From Ostrinia nubilalis (lineage: Eukaryota > Arthropoda > Insecta > Lepidoptera > Crambidae), in contig NC_087106.1 of assembly GCF_963855985.1 (NCBI RefSeq), positions 7,795,001 to 7,859,000 of the forward strand: a stretch of 64,000 bases of DNA, read 5' to 3'. Below, one piece after another: positions 12,266 through 24,085 of this stretch. Both the position numbers and the translations under genes were made by a program. The notes beneath the pieces were generated by a model. That model searched no databases, had not been told where the DNA came from, and worked only from the letters and a program-made list of their open reading frames with translations. Each line of letters starts with the position of its first letter. Within the stretch, counting starts at the first letter, position 1.

Positions 12266-13432
12266 GTACGCACGCGATTGCGCACGACGCAGGCCACACG
12301 AAGACTAAACACAAGACGTCCCAATTGGGACGTATTTGAGTATTCACAGCGCGAGCGCTTATAACATATCTGCTTTTGTTTTTATATAATATCATTGGAA
12401 ATATGTTTCTTTACAAGCACCGTCTATAGTAATAGAATTCAAACTGTACCCCTCGAGGCTTGTACAGACTTGACAAAACATTGTTTTTAGCAAAAAAAAT
12501 GAATTCTTCTTCTTCTCCTCTATGGCTATTGTGTTTCTACGTTCTCCAATGTCGTGGGACGAAGAAAATATTATAGTCAAAATGACAAATAATGTAGAAG
12601 TAACCTGTCCTTCGACTAGATCCACGTGAGGGTGCTTTTCTGTACGTCTTTTCTACCAGGCATGAAAAGCAAAAACATTGTTGGTGCAAATAAAAATGTG
12701 TAGTTAAACATTGTTTTGTGCAAACAATTTATTTTGAATTTTGACATGTTGTGTAGGGAAATTCCAAAGCCCTGTTCCAAATTCGATGTTTGAAGCTTTT
12801 TTTTACTTTTTTTTACTTGTTTACAAATTGCAAGTTTATTAACAAGAAACAGTGAATTATTTTGTTGAGTTTTTATCTTAATCATATCAAAAGAAAAAAA
12901 TCCTGCTTTTTTTAGATAATGTTTTTTTTTATATTTATAGAAATTTTCTCTTTTTGATCTCCCAGTTTTAAAATAGTAGTAGATTATTTTTGAGCTGTTA
13001 TCCCCGGTCAAATTTTCGTTTAGAAATATTAATATGTTCAAAAACTTACAACAATTAAAAAGTTCAATTAAAAAGTTAATTTTTTACTTTATATTTGAAA
13101 ACATTTTATAAAAAGTTGTAAAAAAATCCCTTTTTAATTTATTAATATATTTTAATTGCAATAAAAGTAAGAAATATTACATTGATTGATGTTAATGATT
13201 CAATTCAGTTTCTAAACTTAATAGGAAACGTCATAAATTGTCTTGGTTGGGGGGTGCGCCTGTCTATTTGCTCGTAGCATATTTTCCGATAAAATCATCT
13301 GAAAATCCTTGAACCATGCGAGGACTATTATTAAATTGTGTGTAGATTATTTAATTGTACCTGCAAGCATTTTTATAAGAACTCAGTGCTAGTGTATAAG
13401 TGCATTTTGCTCGGTCCTAAACGTTTTGTGAC
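12266..13432. other. AT-rich region upstream of NDFIP, no gene seen
   Basis: No supported coding. It contains an 18-bp perfect palindrome centred near 12325 (ACGTCCCAATTGGGACGT) and long T/A runs (12780-13140). The NDFIP promoter and 5' UTR probably lie in its downstream part. Confidence 0.4.
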
Positions 13433-16400
13433 ATGGTATGTGTGGGGATTGTTTTTAATTGTTTATTTATGTAATTGCCTGCGTAGATATGAGAGTATAT
13501 GTGAAAGTGTTTGGTGTTTCTTGCAGAGCCATCCTCGGGCAGACACTATTTGCCCACCAGCTCACCTGAGGGTGATGCTGCCGTCGACTTTAGAGATGCC
13601 TCCGCCTTTCTTTGACATTAGTAAGTACCTCGATCATACTGTACATTTTCTAGATAAAATATTCAAGACCATTCATTACTTACCAGTTTCCTTATCATAA
13701 CTAAGTCTCATTATCCTTAAAAATGGTAAAATTACAACTGTAATCTTTTAATTACAAAAACATGTTCACATCAATCATACCTAAACACATGTTCAGCAAT
13801 ATTGAGTAAGTATTTATCAACATTCTTATCAGCAGCCGACTATAATGTAACTTGATTTGTGAACAAATAACAGTTGAATGCATATTGTTATAACATTGAA
13901 TTTTTAGAGGAAAGGAAGTGGACACACAATTTTTAAAGGAAAAACTTGTATTATGTACCTAAAAATATGCAAATAAGAAGCAATTCCATATAAACCAACT
14001 TTAGTCTGTATATTTGTGTATATTGAATCATTTTGTTTATTTTTAGCTACTTAATATTATGATAAGCTTATCATTACTCAATATCTAATCTAAAATTAGT
14101 CGCACACATGTGATTCATAGTGTGAAGCTCATTTTACATTTTACACCATCTGTAATTGTAAAACTGTAAGTTTATTACTTTGCAGTAATAAATCATCATA
14201 AGTTGGTCATTCATCATTTATGTTTTCTCTTAAGATAAGTTTTCTGTATTTTTACACAGAAGAGGCTAACTAAAAACTGATAAATATGTGCAATCATTCA
14301 ATAATAAAAAATGTATCTTTTATTTTAAGACCCGTGTCTTACTATTTTAGTTGAAATGTAACGCGAAAGTTTAAAATTTTATATCTTTTATTTCTTTGAA
14401 ATGAGGTTCAAATTCAATGGAATCAAAACTAAAATTCTTCAGTACATTTGATACATAGATTTACTCCAAAAATTACATTAACCAATAATTAAATATTTGC
14501 AAAAACGCTTCTTAAATAATAAAAAAAAATACAAAGTAAACAGAACATGTACTTTTGCAAAAGAAAATTAACTCAGCTTACATTCATTTAAATGTAGATT
14601 ACACACATTCTTTTAGATTGTAATTGTTTGTAATTGTACAGTTTGTATTGATAATTGAATATTTATTAAGGAACTGCAATTGACTGTAATCATTGCGGTG
14701 ACCTTGAGGGCAACAGTTTAGCAGATAAAACACACTTGTGTACCATGGTACACCTAAATAATCTAACTTAAATGATGAATAAGTAAGTTAATTGTACTTA
14801 TTTAAAATATCTGTACTTTTAGATTTAAGGTCAGGTCAGATTTCTTAAAAATAAATCATCATTGCCAGTAAAAAGTATTTTTAAGGGCTCTGGAAGTTCA
14901 ATTAACAGTTAATTTTGAATTTTCAGTGATTGTAAATATTTGGATATAATACTGGAGTCTATTGATTTCATTTTTGTACTATGTATAAACTTTGGAACAA
15001 CACATGAAATGTAGTTATATTATCTGCTATTATCCTACTAATATTATAAATGCGAAAGTTTGGATGTCTGGATGTTTGTTACTCTTTCACGCAAAAACTT
15101 CTGAACGGATTTTGTTGAAACTTTACAGTATTATTGTTTGTAACCCAGATTAACATATAGGCTATAATTTATGCCAATCTGTGACACAAAATATTACGCG
15201 GGTGAAGCCGCGGGCAAAATCTAGTGCTACATAAATTGATGAATCAGATGTGATGTCACCTGAAAACGCCATTAAAGAAAGTTTGTCAGGCCAGCAGTCA
15301 TATTATAATAATATTTTTCTGCTTATCTCCAGACAGTGTAACGGAGATTCCGCCACCCCAGGCGGACTTCTCCGCTCCACCTCCGTACGATGTGGCGGCC
15401 AACTCCAAGCTGCCCACTTACGAGGAGGTGCAGCGGGAGAAACAGATGGAGGGGGAGGGCCCGATGCCACAGGTTGGGAAATATTGTTTTTAAACAATTT
15501 CGCCATCAATTTCCGTTATACATACATATAGTGAGTTATTTAATATTTTAAGAGTTGGTAACTACTGATTATTGTAGGAAAAATAATAACATTTCAGGAT
15601 TAATCATGTTGGATAAGGAAAAATATGGGTTTAATAGTGCTAGAAGATTATGGGGTTTTTTAAGTAATTTCTCATTAGTATAATCCTGCAGGTTTCTGCA
15701 ATTTAATCAAAAGCACATCCAACAAAAAGTCGAATACGAGCCATTTTAGCAAGACATTTCAAGATACTTCATCAAGGCAGTTTTGTATGATTTGTAACAT
15801 GTTGACTAACAGTTGATTATGTACAGTCATCTGCATGTTAGATGAGATACCTTGTATAGACAGCAGCACATCAAGCTAAACATTGTCATCTTTAGCTTGA
15901 TGTGCTGCACATTGCATCTTTTTTTGTACTATAAAAACAAATTCAATGATAATTTTCAACAACAATGTGTAATTTCATATCACAATCGTGTCACAATGTT
16001 TAGTCTGACATGCCATAGTCTGTTTTTGATGCGACTTTCGCATTCAGTATTTATTTATAAATGTATTTATTGTTAAGGTGCAAGGCCCGCCGCCCCATCA
16101 CCCGACGTTCGCCGCCTTCGTGACAGTTGAACCGACTGAGGCGTCTGCAGAACAGCTCGACCCCGAGAACAGTCTGCTGGGCACTGATATCATGTTCCTG
16201 ACTTCGTTCTTTGGTGAGTTTTATCATAATCCGGGCCTTTTCAATGCGAGAGTGAATAGGCACTTACAGGGCAGATATGTACCATCCTAGACTGCGTCCC
16301 ACTTAACACCAGGTGCGATTGTGGTGAAATAACTGCGTTGTTATGCATGAAAAAATTTTTTTTTACTCGACTGCGACTACATTCGCCAATGAAAGAACTA

Positions 16401-19400
16401 TTTATTGATGCCTCCGACTGTATTTTTGGAAACTAAGGCTAGGTTGCACCGTCTTGAGCCGCGGACGAATAACTTTTATTACTGACGGGATTGCTACCAT
16501 GTACCTTAATTTTGAGTTTCCGATATTTCGGCCCTGTTGCAAGCGCCATGGACGAATGTCCAATAATAGGACAATAACTCGCGGCTTCGTTTCAATGGCC
16601 CCGGAGGACACCCGTCGGGTTTTAGTGGGTAGAGAGTCCCACATAACCCACTGTCCCATCGGCCAGTGGGTATGCGCAAAGCATTTCCCGGCGCAAAAAA
16701 AAAACCTTATTTTGACTTTCAAAATTCTGTGAAACTCCATACAAAATACACCGGATAAAGTTATAGTACAGTTAAAGTAAGGTGGTGCAACTCAGCCTAA
16801 GTTGTCTAGTTTCTATCTTTTCAGTTCATATTTATGCAGACAGGATTTTTGTCTCCTCAATAATTTCTTTGAAAAAAATACCAGCATACTTATTTACTGG
16901 AGTTTTACGCGCATAGGACACCTTCATCGCGAATGACAGCAATAGCATACATTTTCAACCGACTTCAAAAAAGGAGGAGGTTCTCAATTCGACCCGTATG
17001 TTTTTTTTTTTTCTATGTTTGTTACGCGATAACTCCGCCAATTATGAACCGATTTGAACAAATCTTTTTTCGGCGTATAGGTAATACCTCAAGGGTGGTC
17101 CCATTTAAATTTAATAATAGAAAAAACAACCCCCAAGGGTGGAAAATTGGGGATGAACTTTTTTATACGCAATATCTCCGCCGATTATAAATCAATTTGA
17201 ACGATTATTTTTTTGTTGAATAGGTATTATCAAAAGGGTGGTTTCATGCGAATTTGAAGAAAATATTTCACCCCCAAGGGTGGAAAATTGGGAATGAACT
17301 TTTTTATACGCAATATTTTTAATTTTTAGTTTTTTTTGTGTTCACGCATTTGAAGTCGGTTTTATTTTTTTAAGTTAATTATCTATACACATATCGGTGT
17401 TCAATTTGTTAATGTGCTGAAACGAATGCGATATTTACGTTCATTTGTTTCCCTGTCGCGGTTTGGTGGCGGCAGAGGTGTGCTAATGACGTAGCACGTA
17501 GAAACCGCTTGCTATAAGGTTAATCAAAAACATAAAGGTAAAAAGAGAGCCAAGTTCAATATTATGATATTATTTATTTATGCCTTGGTTGTTGACTTCA
17601 ACGACAAAAGAAGTAAGATCTAAATGGGTGCCAGTTCAATCAAACAGCATAAAATATCATTTATTATTAAATATCTCGCAAGTCTCATACATGAGCCAAA
17701 GACACGTTTATACCTACAGCCGGAGGACGGCAGGTTATGTGGGGCTCGAACCCACTAAAAACCTGGGGTGTTCCCTCTGCCGCATAGTGGTCGGCGCCTT
17801 GGGCACTAGAAACGACCAAGGCGCACGGAGTTAAGGTTGCAGCAATGGCGATCAGACTTAAAATGCATTGATCGCCATCGTTGCACGCCGGCTGATCGCG
17901 TGTGATTGTGTTGGTTTGACCGAACCTTTCCTGGCGTAAATACCACTTACTTTAAGGATAGCATGGACGAAGGAAACAATTAATTTCATACTAACAGCTT
18001 GTTACAAGTGGATACAATCGTCATCGTTGGACTTTTTGATGAGTGTGAAATAAAATAACAGCGTTCAATTGTCGTAAAAATGCTCAACTGCTCGTATCAA
18101 ATTGCTGCTGTTTGTCGCGTTCATTATTGTATTTTCATAAAACGTGAAAATTGCTCTGTAACAGACCAACATTTGGTGACATTTCAATGACGTCATTCAG
18201 TCAGGGTTTATGGAAAAATATTTTTTATAATTAGCAACATAAAGGCTTAATTTCAATGCTACTTAGTATTTGGTAAGGACCAGAAATGTAACATGCTTGA
18301 TTTCGTCATAATATGAAATGACATCAGCTATGGATGTTGATGTGAAGAAGCCATTCTTTCATTTGATAACAAAGACACGAGCGTCCAATTTTCTCGAGTA
18401 CTTACGTCATGGCTTCATAAACAAATCCAAAAACCGCCGAAGTGCGGTGTGCTCCGTACTTACCTACATATTTATCGCGTCACATGTTTCTTATTACACA
18501 CATCGTTCTGTGGGTCACCAAAATATTTCTTAAAAATGTAAATATGATCATCTTGCTCACCAGATTTTTTAGCTGTCCTAAGACAGATGGAATGATAGAC
18601 AAGTAATTAAAGAATTTAAACTTGACGCGATAACTGTGATAAATATTCTATCATTGTCCAAATTATTCGATCTTGAGATTAGCCGTGTGACAAAAATAGA
18701 TTTAAATGTAGATGTTTGCTTTTTAGTAGCATGCTAATTGGATACGCTTCAATTGTAATCTATTTGCACAACTCGTTTGGTGAATCGATCACCTAAAATA
18801 CGTGCGATAATCGTGTCAATCGTTCCAGTTTTTATTGTGACGTGAAAATGACGTCGTTTAACTGAACAGAGTGGGTTTAATTCGTCAGATATTGTTTCAA
18901 TAACCATTAAACAATCAATTTTTTCCTAAATATGTATAATGTATACTTATATTTCACTTGTCCGTCTATCAATGAGCGTACATGTCATCGCTCAATGTAC
19001 AGCGACAGCACATCAAACTATACATTGTTGTTCCAAAATAGCTCTTATTGCCACCAGCTCGCACTAAACGTTTCGATGACTCTTTTATAATGCAAACAGC
19101 TAGGGACTGGAATTCGCTGCCTACTGCTGTTTTTCCCGGAGACTATAATCCGGGCCTTTTCAATGCGAGAGTGAATAGGCACTTACAGGGCAGATTATAT
19201 GTACCATCCTAGACTGCATCCCACTTAACACGAGGTGCGATTGTAGTCAAATGCCTGCATAAAAAAATACAACTACATAAGTGATTTTGTACGGCAACGG
19301 CCACTTAAATTACCTAACACGAGTAAATATTTAAATCGCCGAGGAGTGACTAACCTATTAGAACCTTCCCACGGTCTCCAATGATGTTATGTGTCATTTT

Positions 19401-21203
19401 ATATGTACTTTAGTTTATTTTAAAATACTGAAAGAAGATAATTTTTTATGCTAAACGACAGATTGCAAAATAACGTTTGAAAAGTCATTTTTCCCAGATT
19501 TTAACAGTGAAATAGGTAATTTACTATTTATTAATTTCAAAGGTACTAAAAATCGTTTAAGTTAAGTAATTGAAAACATAGGCTTCTAATTCTGATTAGA
19601 ACTACGTGTTCTTTTAGAGATGTGCCTCAAAATTCTTTGTGAAAACTACTCATTTATCGATATTTGTGCCATTCCAGTGGCATTCCTGTTCAACTGGATC
19701 GGTTTCCTGCTGCTGATGTGTTTCTGCCACACGGTGGCGAGCCGCTACGGTGCATTGGCCGGCTTCGGTCTGTCGTTGGCCAAGTGGACTCTCATCGTGA
19801 AGCACTCCACCGAGCTCGCGTCCCACGAGAACTCTTGGCTGTGGTGGCTCATCATGGCCTTCGGTGAGTGAACTGGATCATTTTACTTCTTATGTTTTTC
19901 TGCGTGCTTTTGCTGGCCAAGTGGACTCTCATTGTGAAGCACTCCACCGAGATCGTGTCCCACGAGAACTCTTGGCTGTGGTGGTTCATCATGGCTTTTG
20001 GTGAGTCAACTAGATCATTTTACTTCTAATGTGTTTCTGCGTGCTATTTATTGCTGGCGAAGTAGACACATTGTGAAGCATTCCACCGAGCTCGCGTCCC
20101 ATGATAACTCTTGGCTGTGGTGGCTCATCATGGCTTTCGGTGAGTCAACTGGATCATTTTACTTCTGTGTGCTATAGTTGACCAAGTTGACTTTCATTGT
20201 TTCGCACTCCACCGAGCTTGGTCGGTGATCGGTTCGGCCACACGGTGGCGAGCCGCTACGGAGCCATTTCTGGCCAAATCTACGCTGGTGTGAAGCGCTC
20301 CATCGAGTGTGCGTCTCACGAGAACTCTTGGCTGTGGTGGCTCATCATGACTTTCGGTGAGTAAACTGGATCATTTTGACTTCTTATGTATATCTCCTAA
20401 ACGGTGCGACTATCATTGTGAAACACTCCATCGAGCTCGCGTCCCACGATAACTCTTGGCTGTGGTGGCTCATCATGGCTTTTGGTGAGTGAACTGGATC
20501 AGTTTCCTGGATCGCAGGCAGGCTTTAGTGAGTATACTTGCCATGGGTGTGTGTTAATTTAAAACCTCCCATTCTTTCCGTAGATGTCGTAAAAAGCGAT
20601 TAAGGGAGAAATAAGCGAATGTTAGGCCTCACCAACCCATCTGGCTGGCGTGAAGAGTGTAGCCCAAATCCTCCATTTGCTTGCTTCTGATATATTATAG
20701 TAAACAATAAAATTCATAAACAAATACAACACAAACACTTGACTGTCTGTTGTATCTTTATCTTATGAAAATCGTGACTATAGTTCATTTGTTAGCAATG
20801 TTTCCTGTTTGTTGTGATACGATAGATAAGGAGCAAATGTTTGAGTATTGTTGATTATCAACATTCTACGTTTATTTACCTCTTTTAGATTTATATCTAC
20901 AGCAGGCAATGCTTTTGGTAACCACCCCCTTTACTAATTCTTCAACAAGGACTGGTGAAGTAGCAATATCCCCAATCTAACACATCGTTTGAAGAAACTT
21001 GTATTCTAACACAAATAGATAGAGTACAAATTCTTTTGTTACCTTTATGCCAATAGAGGTTCCACTTTTATGTTGTTTTAATACTTTTTTCTTTTCCAGG
21101 TATTTTAATCTGTGTGCGCGCCATCATCCAATACCTAAACATCAAACGTGGTTGGCGCCTTCTCTCTGGCACGGCGCAAGAGCGACTGCTGTTCTTCTAC
21201 TAA
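13433..21203 (+). CDS. Ndfip: NEDD4-family-interacting protein (NDFIP1/2-like), spliced
   Basis: Adaptor that recruits and activates HECT E3 ligases of the NEDD4 family on Golgi and endosome membranes (family knowledge). Exons read: possible start ATG 13433-13435, 13527-13620, 15333-15472, 16078-16213, 19678-19863, 21100-21203 (stop TAA 21201). The N-terminal cytosolic part has PPPYDV and LPTYEE, the ligase-binding PPxY-type motifs. Then come three membrane segments: VAFLFNWIGFLLLMCFCH, YGALAGFGLSLAKW..IV, and WLWWLIMAFGILICVRAII. The C-terminus is RLLFFY, as in the family. Exons from 15333 onward join in frame with GT-AG borders; the donor after 15472 is weak (GTTGGG). The N-terminal exon is doubtful because two frames compete. 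The last ~90 bp of exon 19678-19863 is tandemly multiplied in the following intron. Confidence 0.9.
13527..13620 (+). CDS. Ndfip: NDFIP N-terminal exon with two competing frames
   Basis: Borders TTTCTTGCAG and GTAAGT. The frame that continues correctly into exon 15333 ends MPPPFFDI and could start from the ATG at 13433-13435, which directly precedes a GTATGT donor. The +1 frame reads a more family-like HYLPTSSPEGDAAVDFRDAS but meets a TGA before the donor. The switch point would be near 13598-13603. Either a one-base indel (real or assembly) or my frame choice explains this. Confidence 0.6.
15043..15225. repeat. Interspersed repeat (CTACTAATATTATAAATGCG ... GCGGGCAAAATCTAGT)
   Basis: Very common type of short lepidopteran repeat, starting at a run of CTACTAATATTATAAATGCG and ending GAAGCCGCGGGCAAAATCTA. 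A related, diverged copy in the opposite sense is at 45940-46190. Family name not assigned. Confidence 0.55.
15863..15908. other. Perfect 18-bp hairpin in NDFIP intron
   Basis: GCAGCACATCAAGCTAAA is followed by a 10-nt loop (CATTGTCATC) and its exact reverse complement. The transcript could fold into an uninterrupted stem. A related single arm (GACAGCACATCAAACTATAC) occurs near 19008. Confidence 0.6.
16222..16340 (+). mobile_element. CR1/Jockey-like 3' fragment abutting the NDFIP exon donor
   Basis: Encodes NPGLFNARVNRHLQG, the C-terminal end of a non-LTR reverse transcriptase, and its 3' UTR. It begins about 9 bp after the splice donor of exon 16078-16213. A longer copy is at 19035-19265. 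Confidence 0.6.
16434..16801. mobile_element. MITE containing an R1-like 3' UTR fragment
   Basis: Ends AAGGCTAGGTTGCACC and GGTGCAACTCAGCCTAAG are inverted repeats. The interior 16560-16705 has the R1-like 3' tail signature (GTTTTAGTGGGTAGAGAGTC, GCGCAAAGCATTTCC, then an A-run), like the tail of the relic at 12.2 kb. Confidence 0.6.
16958..17360. mobile_element. Lepidopteran terminal-inverted-repeat element (ACCGACTTCAAA)
   Basis: ACCGACTTCAAAAAAGGAGG at the left and TTTGAAGTCGGT at the right. The interior has two internal repeats (CCCCAAGGGTGGAAAATTGG, at about 17132 and 17272). This family is abundant in moth genomes as I recall it. No coding. Confidence 0.6.
17705..17832 (-). mobile_element. 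Probable R1-like 3' end fragment
   Basis: On the minus strand the words GGTTTTTAGTGGGTTCGAG and CCCCACATAACC parallel the R1-like 3' UTR at 16.6 kb. It is also tRNA T-arm-like (GGGTTCGAGCCC), but there is no complete tRNA. Confidence 0.35.
19035..19265 (+). mobile_element. CR1/Jockey-like non-LTR C-terminal fragment
   Basis: Encodes ARDWNSLPTAVFPGDYNPGL then FNARVNRHLQG, the characteristic C-terminus of these reverse transcriptases, with a stop and a short 3' UTR. Lies in NDFIP intron 4. Confidence 0.65.
19678..19863 (+). CDS. Ndfip: NDFIP exon encoding membrane segments 1-3 (source of duplicates)
   Basis: 186 bp, acceptor ATTCCAG, donor GTGAGT. It enters with two codon bases and leaves with one. 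It encodes the conserved FNWIGF and SRYGALAGFGLSL blocks and SWLWWLIMAFG. The part from GGCCAAGTGGACT to the donor, plus ~45 bp of intron, is repeated downstream. Confidence 0.93.
19908..20507 (+). repeat. Tandem partial copies of NDFIP exon 3' end plus donor
   Basis: Four donor-bearing copies follow the true exon: 19908-20003, 20052-20144, 20235-20356 (this one reaches back to CACACGGTGGCGAGCCGCTA, so its duplicated part is longer) and about 20405-20487. A stub lies at 20177-20220. Each donor-bearing copy carries CTCTTGGCTGTGGTGG and an intact GTGAGT donor followed by the same ACTGGATCA intron start. None has a clear acceptor with a pyrimidine tract at its 5' border, so they look like decoys. 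Confidence 0.85.
20509..20690. repeat. Interspersed repeat with CCCATTCTTTCCGTAGATGT word
   Basis: The segment with CCTCCCATTCTTTCCGTAGA, GTCGTAAAAAGCGATTAAGG and CAACCCATCTGGCTGG is a familiar lepidopteran non-LTR/SINE tail type. No coding. Confidence 0.4.
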
Positions 21204-21709
21204 ACACCACCCCTCTCGCTCTCACAGCGCTCGCCACGCTGTGCGGGAAAGAGATGGATATACGTCTATTTGTTCGTGTAGCTCATAGGGATAGCGTTTT
21301 CTCGTCTCTATGCTAGTGACATGTTTGATTGCTTTCGTTAATCGTTACTAGTTAACGCCATAGATGTGACTAAGAACTTTATTCATACAGTTTTGACAAA
21401 CAAAATGCTAGGTCTATTATGGCTACATTATTATTAAAAAAATATGTTATTATTGACATCAATTTATTAATTATTTATTTTTTAATTCATTTATGCGTTG
21501 GATATAGAAATTTCATAACATTGTGTCAATTGTCTTCAGAATTCATCGTATAATGTAGCCATTTTAGTCGTATTGGTCTGTGTTCTTATGACATTGACAC
21601 TGAAGTATGCGTCCTGTTTATGAATAAGGTGCTTTGATACTTTGCAATGAAGACTATTTTTGTATGTCAGATTCAAGTTATAACGTCCTTATCCAGTGGA
21701 ACGAAATAA
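21204..21709 (+). other. NDFIP 3' UTR region
   Basis: Follows the TAA stop and is AT-rich. A canonical AATAAA is not evident close to the stop, and the polyadenylation site is not determined. Confidence 0.35.
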
Positions 21710-21960
21710 TGGGGCCGTTTGGCGGAAAAAAGCGCTTGTAAGCAAAATGGGGATCGCTAAGCGGTAAGCGCTGCTAAAAAATGAGTTGAAACGCGTCAAT
21801 ATTGAAGTTTTTTTTTCCGGTTTTTGGCTTTACACGGCTTGTGTGTTGCCATTTGTCGAAATATTGAAGTTAGCAAACGTGTCCTCGGCGAAAACTGCCG
21901 TAGCGATCGCCATTTTGGTTTAAAGCGCTTCCAAGCGCTTTTATCCGCCAAACGCACCCA
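21710..21960. mobile_element. MITE with GGGCCGTTTGGCGGA ends
   Basis: GGGGCCGTTTGGCGGAAAAA then AGCGCTTG at the left is answered by CAAGCGCTTTTATCCGCCAA then ACGCACCC at the right. About 250 bp, non-coding. Confidence 0.7.
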
Positions 21961-22760
21961 AAGTCTATGCTAATGCTAACTTCATACATCACTCTCTATA
22001 TTGAAAGGATTGTTGTCTGTCGGTCTACTCTACGATGAACAGTACAAATTGTTGTTTGTTTACATCTGGTTGTGTTATGAAGACATGAAACTCCAGGTAT
22101 TGAATTTCAGACTTATTTCGTCAATTATTTAGGTCCTAAATCCATTTTTAAAGGTTAGAAAAATCCCACAGATGTTTTTTATGTTTATTGAAATTACTTT
22201 TTCTCTTGAAAGCGTTCATTATTATATTTTCAGTTCATAAAAAATAACATCGACTGACATTTAAGAGGCTACTCTCAAGAGTTAAAAATTAAAAGTATTT
22301 TTTGAAATTCATATTTATTTGATGCGTATTCTCAGCCTGAAATTAAAATCTGGAGTTACGGATTAATTTTATATCTTTAACTATAAGTAGCTCAACTTTA
22401 TTTGTGAATAATCTGAAAATTATATTAAATAGATTTACAAAAGAAATATTGTAAAGGTAAATAATGTACTTATACAAGTATGTATGTTTTTATTATATTT
22501 GCGGGTTAAGATTTTATTTTATTTGTATTTTTTGGGTGCTTTAAAACATCTTTTTTTGATTTAAGTGTAATTATTATTAGACTCGAATTATAAATTTGTG
22601 TATTATAATAATGATGTATTCATATTGATACGTGGGTATGATACGGGCCAAGATCACATCGCGGTATCATACAAACATCACACACCCCATGCACGCTACG
22701 TATTAATGTGGGTATACCTTATGCTGCAATTGAGTGGGGATCATTCCATATACCCATATA

Positions 22761-22903
22761 TGGTGCAAGTACACTATGCGGGAAATTGATCGAAACGTAT
22801 AGTGTAAACACGCACTTCGGTTAGTTTCGCCGTGAGTCGCCCATACTTCGGTGTGCCGGGCTCGCGCTTCGTTTTGGTTTTCCCGTATAGTGTACTTGCG
22901 CCA
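22761..22903. mobile_element. 143-bp MITE with TA flanks
   Basis: Left TGGTGCAAGTACACTATGCG, right CGTATAGTGTACTTGCGCCA, flanked by TA on both sides. No coding. Confidence 0.7.
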
Positions 22904-23706
22904 TAGATTTTATCTCGAAAGTCTGATTCGAGTTCCTTATTTTCATTTTCATGACATTGTTTATGATAAGTAATTGTAATGGAATTACATATTTTAATAC
23001 TTATTTTAACAATCCCGTACGATATAGTTCAGACTTTCATTTTCAAATACAATACGTTCTCCAAAGGTACATTTATACAATGTTTGTGATTTGTTAAAAT
23101 CGAATCTGTATTTTTACAAAATGGGATTCTTTCATATTTCAGTAACATTGTGTAAATGATCCTTTAAATCGTGTGTGAAACATACATTATTAGTTGATTT
23201 AATTTAAATCCTAGAGCAGTTTAATGATAGCGTGTAATATAAGTCTGTATTTGATACATAATATAATGATCTTGTCAACGCATTGTATTGAAACGATTTT
23301 TGTGTAATTATCACCGCTTTGTAAATTGTAAGAGTAAATTAAATGTATTTGGAATAGCTGGAGTTTGGAGTAAAGACGGCTTTTACCAGTTCTCGCACCA
23401 AAATGTCGATATCAAATTATTAGTGGATTGAAACATTTTATTTTTTTAGTGCAATAACGTCTAGTTCAGATATTTGTAGATGAAATAAATATGTTATTTT
23501 CTATTCGTAGATTTTGTATATTTCTAACAAACCCTTTATTTTTTAGAAATAGGTTATAATTACTTTTATTCTACTTTGCAAAAATTATGCAAAAGTTGAA
23601 TTCTTAAAATTTTCATTTCTTTACTGCCGATTCTTTCTTTATTTATGTAAAAGCTACACAGGACCGCAAAGAAGAAGGGTCGGTTAGTAGAAAATCTTCA
23701 AAAGTA

Positions 23707-23830
23707 CACTCGGCCACACTGTTAACTATCCATTTTCGTTTTTGCTCTCGCTCTAATCAAATGGTGATTCGTTGCGGTAGAACGAGATGACATGACTGGC
23801 AATGGGCAGTTAACACTGTTGCCGATAGTG
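23707..23830. mobile_element. Small MITE (CACTCGGCCACACTGTTAAC)
   Basis: CACTCGGCCACACTGTTAAC is inverted as GTTAACACTGTTGCCGATAG then TG. Adjacent to another small inverted-repeat element at 23833-23962. Confidence 0.55.
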
Positions 23831-23832
23831 CA

Positions 23833-23962
23833 GTCGGAGTCAAACAGTTCATGACACCCAAAGTAGCTAATAAGTTCGCAACACGTCTTTGTTACAATTG
23901 AAATAAGGTTGTGTTGTCAACTTTTTGGCCACTTGGGTATCACAAACTATTTAACGCGCTGA
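23833..23962. mobile_element. Small inverted-repeat element
   Basis: GTCAAACAGTTCATGACACC is answered imperfectly by GGTATCACAAACTATTTAAC with GCGCTGAC. About 130 bp. Confidence 0.45.
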
Positions 23963-24085
23963 CTGTACCTGACCTAGCTTTATGAAACGATCTCCACTAG
24001 TGTGAAATCAAATAACTTAATAAGATGTGTATCAATGCTTGTTGAGTTCAATTGTTTTCTACACTAATATTATCTTCTAGAGTCT

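Noticed and set aside
12318..12333. Short perfect palindrome CGTCCCAATTGGGACG
   Set aside because: Palindromes of this length occur by chance and no paired element or motif context is seen.
13338..13700. 120-codon frame taken as one gene
   Set aside because: It runs across the NDFIP exon 13527-13620 and its flanking introns; the splice sites at 13526 and 13621 explain it better.
17730..17760. tRNA T-arm-like GGGTTCGAGCCC on the minus strand
   Set aside because: No D or anticodon arm in register; better explained as part of an R1-like 3' UTR.
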